From the NCBI RefSeq assembly GCF_016801865.2, contig NC_068937.1, positions 97,487,982 to 97,551,981 on the forward strand: a DNA stretch of 64,000 nucleotides, given 5' to 3'. The stretch comes from Culex pipiens pallens. Its lineage: Eukaryota > Arthropoda > Insecta > Diptera > Culicidae. Each line of letters opens with the position of its first letter. The first letter of the stretch is position 1. Shown one piece after another: positions 62,101-64,000 of the stretch. The notes under the pieces are model-generated. The model saw only the letters and a program-made list of their open reading frames with translations. It ran no database searches and had not been told where the DNA came from. The position numbers and the translations under genes were made by a program.

Positions 62101-62867
62101 GTTGTTTCCCCCCCCTGTCGGAAGACGATGCATTTTTCGGTGTAGTTGTGAGCAGCGCAGGCACTCACGCGCTGGATGCTGTTTGAGTGGTTGCGCTCTC
62201 TGAGACGCTCCTCTCTGAGACGCTCTCTGGCACTCTGCGTGAGCGCTCAGCATCCGATGAGGAGTGGCACTCATTTCAAATAACGAATCAAACACAGTTC
62301 TTTTTCTCGCCTTTGATCTTATTATTTTCGAAGAGATCGTGTTGGGAGGCCTCCCACCCATTTCTTTGATGACTTTTCTGTTCAATTCTTGACCCACTCT
62401 TCCCTCCCAGTGATTCGTTTGGAATAAATACTTCAAGAATCTTTCTTTTTTTTTTTGTTCACCTGTATCACACCTGACTCACGCACTCTCTCACTCGCTC
62501 ATCATCTCTCACTCGATAATTTTACGATTTTTCTCTTCCACAAAAAAATAATCTTGCAGAAACAATCAAAGTATTCGACGGCAACTGTTCATATCGAAGA
62601 AGAATATATAGAGCCATCACCGTACCTAGAACATGCTCGTTAGAACAATTACTGACCACCGCCTTGAGGGCCTTTCATATAGCCAGGGATTCTAATGTGA
62701 GTCGTTTCCAACTTGATGATTCAAGCGAATAAAACTAACTGGGCATTTTCGCAGCTATTTTTTCTTACTGATCTTTACGGTGATGAAGTAAGACTACAGG
62801 ATCCGACGCCGGTTCTGAACCTGCACCGGGTGGAAGCGAAACGACCCGCGATCTACCTGCGGTTTCG
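32059..62867 (+). CDS. Diacylglycerol kinase theta, N-terminal part (spliced; continues past the window)
   Basis: DGK theta phosphorylates diacylglycerol to phosphatidate, ending DAG signalling at membranes. Exons: 32059-32170, 51231-51413, 51509-51700, 53322-53528, optional 53952-54830, 61894-62061, 62560-62696 and 62755-62867, all GT-AG and in phase. Three C1 zinc fingers are complete: H6-C19-C22-C36-C39-H44-C47-C55, H69-C82-C85-C97-C100-H105-C108-C116 and H135-C148-C151-C166-C169-H174-C177-C185. The triple C1 plus the downstream Ras-association fold is the DGK theta signature; Drosophila CG31140 is the likely ortholog, recalled and not searched. The start ATG has context ACAAAATGG; the frame has no upstream ATG before a stop at 31870. 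The kinase domain is outside the window. Coding content here is about 370 residues without the cassette and about 663 with it. Confidence 0.93.
32560..33700 (+). promoter_or_regulatory. Possible second promoter/leader in Dgk intron 1
   Basis: About 1.1 kb of GC- and purine-rich DNA with a (GCA)n run, CG-alternating words and GAGAG stretches, unlike the AT-rich intron around it and like mosquito leaders. There is no supported frame. It may be an alternative Dgk first exon. Confidence 0.25.
34568..34614. repeat. Terminus of a TACCGTCA-like element
   Basis: Read inverted: TACCGTCAACTGGGG, then two GGnTnAnATTGGGTC words. The opposite end was not found. Confidence 0.55.
34963..35835. mobile_element. 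hAT-like element (873 bp) hosting a nested MITE
   Basis: Ends CAGGGTTGCGA and inverse of CAGTGTTGCGA; flanks GGTGGCAT (34955-34962) and GGTGGCAC (35836-35843). Subterminal GAATGAGCGAGCA-type words are densely repeated near both ends. Confidence 0.8.
35159..35361. mobile_element. TACCGTCA-family MITE, copy 2, inside the hAT-like element
   Basis: Inverted relative to 30443; the right end GATGACGGTA is intact and the left end is cut about 15 bases short. Confidence 0.75.
36700..36905 (-). repeat. Dispersed repeat shared with 17870-18080
   Basis: The word order TTGAGTT/AACGCCATTTT, GACCTTCACAAATC, CACTnTTCAT and GTGCTATCTTG recurs inverted at 17870-18080. Type unknown. Confidence 0.6.
36946..37451 (-). 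mobile_element. tRNA-headed SINE interrupted by a MITE
   Basis: The head at the right end carries B-box GGTTCGAATCC on the minus strand. A 13-bp duplication GTCAAAGGACGTA lies outside both ends (36933-36945, 37452-37464). The 235-bp TTAA element sits inside the body. Confidence 0.85.
36996..37230. mobile_element. TTAA-target MITE, 235 bp, copy 1 (nested in SINE)
   Basis: Starts GGTGGTAGATGG and ends CTTCCAGAGCC between TTAA at 36992-36995 and 37231-37234. TTAA targets suggest piggyBac-type mobilisation. Contains AACATGGCCGCC. Confidence 0.85.
37740..38215. other. Unexplained GC-balanced segment in Dgk intron 1
   Basis: Contains AATAAA, a GGTGCTCTCAGGGGCACC palindrome and a 97-codon open frame (37920-38213) with no family I recognise. 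It could be a solo LTR or old element piece. Confidence 0.25.
38564..40288. mobile_element. TAGGGTG element, 1725 bp, 8-bp target duplication
   Basis: Ends TAGGGTGATAAGAAAAAA and inverse of TAGGGTGACAGTAAAAAAAT; perfect ATGTATAC flanks (38556-38563, 40289-40296). Arms pair several hundred bases inward (GATACCCCCTG opposite CAGGGGGTATC). No transposase frame. Confidence 0.85.
40797..41540 (-). other. Cluster of exon-like segments on the minus strand
   Basis: Reading left on the minus strand: a leader-like segment from about 41540 with a stopless 62-codon frame at 41494-41306 (CERCKSHYLAKLKWQIEVH and an acidic end), a GTAAGTATG donor at 41184, a CTG/GTAAGT donor after 40907, then an acceptor TTGTTTTCAG and donor GTAAGT around 40877-40797. 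No family is recognised and the frame lacks an ATG. Confidence 0.25.
42285..42562 (-). mobile_element. SINE, 5'-truncated copy of the 58009 family
   Basis: Shares the body words GGATTCAGTGGC, TAATGTTAACATG, GGTGTCGTGATAAGG and CGAGCCGGGATTTGAACC; the tRNA-like head stops after the B-box. Confidence 0.8.
44106..45343. mobile_element. TAGGGTG element, 1238 bp, inserted in the SINE
   Basis: Ends TAGGGTGACAAGAAAAAAC and inverse of TAGGGTGCAAATAAAAAAAA; perfect GTGGTGAG flanks (44098-44105, 45344-45351) that are themselves SINE sequence. Confidence 0.88.
44421..44948. mobile_element. hAT-type MITE, copy 2 (528 bp), inside the TAGGGTG element
   Basis: Ends CAGGGGGATGC and CCCCCCTG; perfect GTTATTAT flanks (44413-44420, 44949-44956). 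Confidence 0.9.
45400..46770 (+). mobile_element. Possible non-LTR-derived sequence with ATGCT tail
   Basis: Diverged direct repeats of TCATCGTTGATCRGAAGGCACG lie about 300 bp apart (45651, 45960; a weaker one near 46195), and the 3' end is (ATGCT)n at 46754-46771. Without a reading frame the class is a guess. Confidence 0.35.
46303..46446. repeat. Hairpin element, 144 bp
   Basis: CCGCAGTAACAGTTCAATAG and its inverse; arms of about 55 bp with few mismatches around a 30-base loop. The arms contain TTGTAAACAAGCAG and CTATCCC, echoing hairpins B and C. Confidence 0.8.
46790..47010. repeat. Fragment of the 55022 element family, interrupted by 47011-47946
   Basis: Matches 55625-55850 (ACAAACGTACAGATTTTATG, GAAAGGGGGATCAAGTTA, GGATTCGAAGAGTTCATC). 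Confidence 0.75.
47011..47946. mobile_element. TA-flanked element, TACCGTAAA family, copy 2 (936 bp)
   Basis: Ends TACCGTAAACCGGGGTGAC and inverse of TACCGTAAAACGGGGTGAT. The right end has two tandem CGGGGTGAYTTTGATAG words. Confidence 0.85.
48030..48665. repeat. Diverged copy of the 3104 foldback family
   Basis: Recognised by CATTCCTCAGCTCAATGAGG, GACTAAAGTCCGGAAGATTG and AGGTGGATTTAGTAACG in the same order as at 3107-3735. Confidence 0.7.
48738..50724. mobile_element. Giant foldback element, 1987 bp, 8-bp target duplication
   Basis: Ends TAGGGTGGCT and inverse, flanks ATAATTGC (48730-48737, 50725-50732). Arms of about 800 bp (48738-49525 and 49910-50724) pair around a centre of about 385 bp. 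No coding frame. Confidence 0.88.
51231..51413 (+). CDS. Dgk theta coding exon 2 (end of C1-1, most of C1-2)
   Basis: Acceptor TTCGCTGCTGCAG and donor GTAAGT. Encodes VCNFIVHEKCV through VCRKRLDETPAVHCL. It sits 19 kb downstream of exon 1. Confidence 0.95.
51509..51700 (+). CDS. Dgk theta coding exon 3 (end of C1-2, start of C1-3)
   Basis: Acceptor TTTAAACACAG and donor GTGAGT. Encodes ICEYFAHVECQDF through KCAYCKKACWSYECLTG. The upstream intron is only 95 bp. Confidence 0.95.
51905..52345. repeat. 127-bp tandem repeat with an inverted arm, in a Dgk intron
   Basis: GTTTGATA starts at 52084, 52211 and 52338, exactly 127 bp apart. The stretch 51905-52055 carries the same words in reverse complement. 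Confidence 0.75.
52640..52910. repeat. Dispersed module with CGAAGACACCAAATCGATCA
   Basis: ACAACTTTGCCGAAGACACC, ACAGCTGCCAAATTTGTATGG and TGATGCAAAATGGCTTCTTT in fixed order. Related runs occur at 26500-26630, 38220-38330 and 49690-49860. Confidence 0.6.
53322..53528 (+). CDS. Dgk theta coding exon 4 (end of C1-3)
   Basis: Acceptor CCTTCACCAG and donor GTAAGT. Encodes YRCEWCGTTTHGGC through RDYSC. This is the extended third C1 with the proline-rich stretch PIYLPPHAVSIPRTEVPMEA, conserved in DGK theta. Third positions are very GC-rich. Confidence 0.95.
53952..54830 (+). CDS. Dgk theta optional cassette exon (293 codons)
   Basis: An open frame of 879 nt, exactly divisible by three, begins after CCGGGAAG with a phase-1 acceptor and ends at a GTGAAT donor in phase 1. 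It can therefore be included or skipped between exon 4 and the exon at 61894 without shifting the frame. It encodes a Ser/Pro-rich, presumably disordered segment starting PELWTIGQDFDEPSPP, with basic stretches and an acidic run (DDEDEEEEEDDDD). Codon bias is strongly GC3, unlike the flanking introns, which supports real coding. The acceptor lacks a good pyrimidine tract. If the donor is skipped the frame ends at 54844, so a C1-only truncated isoform is the alternative. Confidence 0.7.
55022..55963. mobile_element. TA-flanked element, TAGGGGAGAGTGGGG family (942 bp)
   Basis: Ends TAGGGGAGAGTGGGGAGACT and inverse. The left end carries GGGGAGACTTGATCC followed by GGGGACACTTGAGCC; similar words recur inside at 55394 and 55741. 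No coding frame. Confidence 0.85.
56371..56597. repeat. Terminus of another TACCGTCA-like element
   Basis: Read inverted from 56597: TACCGTCAGTGGGGGTGAAT. Inside, GACCCAATGTCACCCCC faces GGGGTGAGATTGGGT. The left boundary is unclear. Confidence 0.5.
58009..58309 (-). mobile_element. tRNA-headed SINE, 301 bp, full length
   Basis: The minus-strand head reads GAGCCACGTAGCCCAGTGGT with B-box GGTTCAAATCC, close to a tRNA-Thr(CGT)-like gene. Body, A-rich tail at the left and 13-bp flanks AGACAGATAGAGT (57996-58008, 58310-58322) mark an insertion. Confidence 0.9.
58337..59849. mobile_element. TA-flanked element, TAGGGGAGTTTGGGG family (1513 bp)
   Basis: Ends TAGGGGAGTTTGGGGTAAT and inverse TAGGGGAGTGTGGGGTAAT. 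The left end carries two GGGGTAATnTGGACA words; further copies lie at 58815-58856 and in the array at 59511-59641. No transposase frame. Confidence 0.85.
59511..59641 (+). repeat. Short tandem array of the element's own terminal word
   Basis: Six consecutive units of about 22-25 bp, each with TCCAAATTACCCCA or TTCATATTACCCC, the inverse of the terminal GGGGTAATTTGGA. A frame across it (59473-59727) is a repeat artefact. Confidence 0.8.
59987..60221. mobile_element. TTAA-target MITE, 235 bp, copy 2
   Basis: The same ends, orientation and exact length as 36996-37230, with TTAA at 59983-59986 and 60222-60225. Confidence 0.88.
60274..60860. mobile_element. Truncated inverted copy of the 4813 Tc1/mariner-type element
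   Basis: Starts CAGTCATCCCACATATTCG after TA and follows the 4813 element in reverse complement until about 60860; the far terminus is lost. Confidence 0.8.
61894..62061 (+). CDS. Dgk theta exon: charged linker
   Basis: Acceptor CGCAACACACAG and donor GTAAGT. Encodes RSISEELASDNARCSDD and then a Ser-rich and Lys/Asp/Glu-rich tract to EERDE. The first codon is Pro if joined to exon 4 (SCPRSISEE) or Ala if joined to the cassette. Confidence 0.88.
62560..62696 (+). CDS. Dgk theta exon: Ras-association domain, first half
   Basis: Acceptor ATAATCTTGCAG and donor GTGAGT. Encodes ETIKVFDGNCSYRRRI through HIARDSN, the beta strands and helix that open an RA (ubiquitin-like) fold. Confidence 0.92.
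62755..62867 (+). CDS. Dgk theta exon: Ras-association domain, continued
   Basis: Acceptor CATTTTCGCAG and donor GTAAGT. Encodes LFFLTDLYGDEVRLQDPTP through RPAIYLRF, ending with two bases of a codon. The next exon is not recognisable before the window ends. Confidence 0.9.
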
Positions 62868-64000
62868 GTAAGTTAGAGCAAATTTCATCAACTGTAAAAA
62901 AATAACTGGTTGAACCTCTTTTTACCCCTTTCATAAAAAGTTATGTTAAAAATGTATACAGTAGAATAATTTGCTAGAAAGTCGCAATTATTTTTCCAGA
63001 GTATTAGTTTAGACATTTTTTGACATGGATTATTTTTTTCCATACATTTCCTCTGTCCGTTTTTTCCTAACAAGTCTCAATACAATTTTGAGGGTTGTCC
63101 TACCCAAAAGGGTATTTATATTCGAAAATCTATATCTTGAGTATTGTTGTAAATGACTGATAGAAAAAACTATCTTTGATGATAACCATGACCAAAATAT
63201 CAGAGGGTATAGTCACTTTAGCTTGTGAGTTCACTGTTTCTCTTTTCCTCGTTCACGCACACTCGCCGAAGGTTCTTTTGATTTCTCAGAAAAAAGCGCA
63301 ATGAAAGAACGCAAGAGGGAGAACGCTCTGTGGATGGGGGAAGATTGTGCATGTGGGAATGAGAGAGAAAAAAAAACTGTCACACGGGATTGAGTAAACA
63401 CGCGATGAAGACCGTCAATTTTTGGTGCTTAGTATCTTGCGACAGAAAAAAGGCAGTGAATGTTGAGAGATGAAATTTCAGGCATGATGAAAAGAAATTG
63501 TAGTCACTGAGAACTGAATGCTTGATATGTTTACAACTCGGATCTTGAGATGAATTTTCAGATTGATTTGGTGACTTCGGCAAAGTTGTAGGTTGTAATT
63601 GATACTTTTCAGAAAAAATAGGCACACGGAAAAAATCTCGATTTGTTATTTAATTTCCAATCACTTAAAGTTGAATTCCCAAAAAAAAATGTATCTTCAA
63701 TATTTTAAAGGACTTAAAAGGCATCTTTTGTGCTTGAGTTTAGGACAGTACAAAATCTGGTATTCGAGTGCTTTGAAAAAAAAAGATGAATTTGAAAAAT
63801 GTTAAACATATACTCGTACAACATTTTAATAACTGAATGCTTAAATACAAATACAAGATGGTTGCATGCTGAAATCCAGCTTCTTAAAGTTTAAATCTAG
63901 TGAAAAAATAGTTTTTTTGTCAGTTTCACTCAACCAGCCCTCATTTTTTTTATTAACGATGTCTCGGAAGAATTCCATTGTTAAAAATGAAACTTTAATT
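62868..64000. other. Right-edge intron sequence of Dgk theta
   Basis: AT-rich, with no RA or kinase exon recognised. A scrap of the module that pairs CAACTTTGCCGAAG with ACACCAAATCG appears inverted near 63560. Confidence 0.5.

Overview
The window looks like a scaffold of a culicine mosquito, probably Culex or a relative. The evidence is two intron-rich insect genes in AT-rich DNA packed with short inverted-repeat elements (MITEs) and tRNA-headed SINEs. One 100-base run of N (29197-29296) marks an assembly gap. I name the organism from this texture, not from a search.

Only two protein-coding genes can be supported, both on the + strand. (1) The clathrin adaptor AP-1 sigma subunit is complete: five coding exons from 13095 to 27910, encoding 157 residues. 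Its first coding exon ends in a bare ATG, and a 14 kb intron separates the fourth exon from the last 14 codons. (2) Diacylglycerol kinase theta is 5'-complete. Its coding start is 32059; three C1 zinc fingers are split over four exons (32059-53528), an 879-nt phase-neutral cassette exon follows (53952-54830), then a charged linker and part of a Ras-association domain (61894-62867). The catalytic domain lies past the right edge. The two proteins act in separate processes, AP-1 vesicle coats at the trans-Golgi and endosomes versus diacylglycerol-to-phosphatidate signalling at membranes. I see no operon-like relation between them.

Layout: 1-1650 is a GC-richer, promoter/5'UTR-like island without a supported gene. 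1800-12900 is repeat-rich intergenic DNA with another promoter-like island at 7700-8350. 12910-28540 is AP-1 sigma and its very long last intron. 28550-31000 is repeats around the gap. 31000-33800 is the Dgk 5' region. 33800-51230 is the first Dgk intron, with deep nests of elements. 51231-62867 holds the Dgk exons, separated by introns full of foldback elements. 62868-64000 has no exon that I can see.

No transposase, reverse transcriptase, functional tRNA or rRNA gene, or CRISPR array is visible, and I found no new multi-gene system. The notable structure is in the non-coding DNA. At least eight elements have perfect or near-perfect 8-bp target duplications, including a three-level nest and a 2 kb foldback. 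Two families have copies of exactly equal length (235 and 257 bp). Several sequence-unrelated TA-flanked families share one terminal design: two tandem copies of a 17-19 bp G-rich word.
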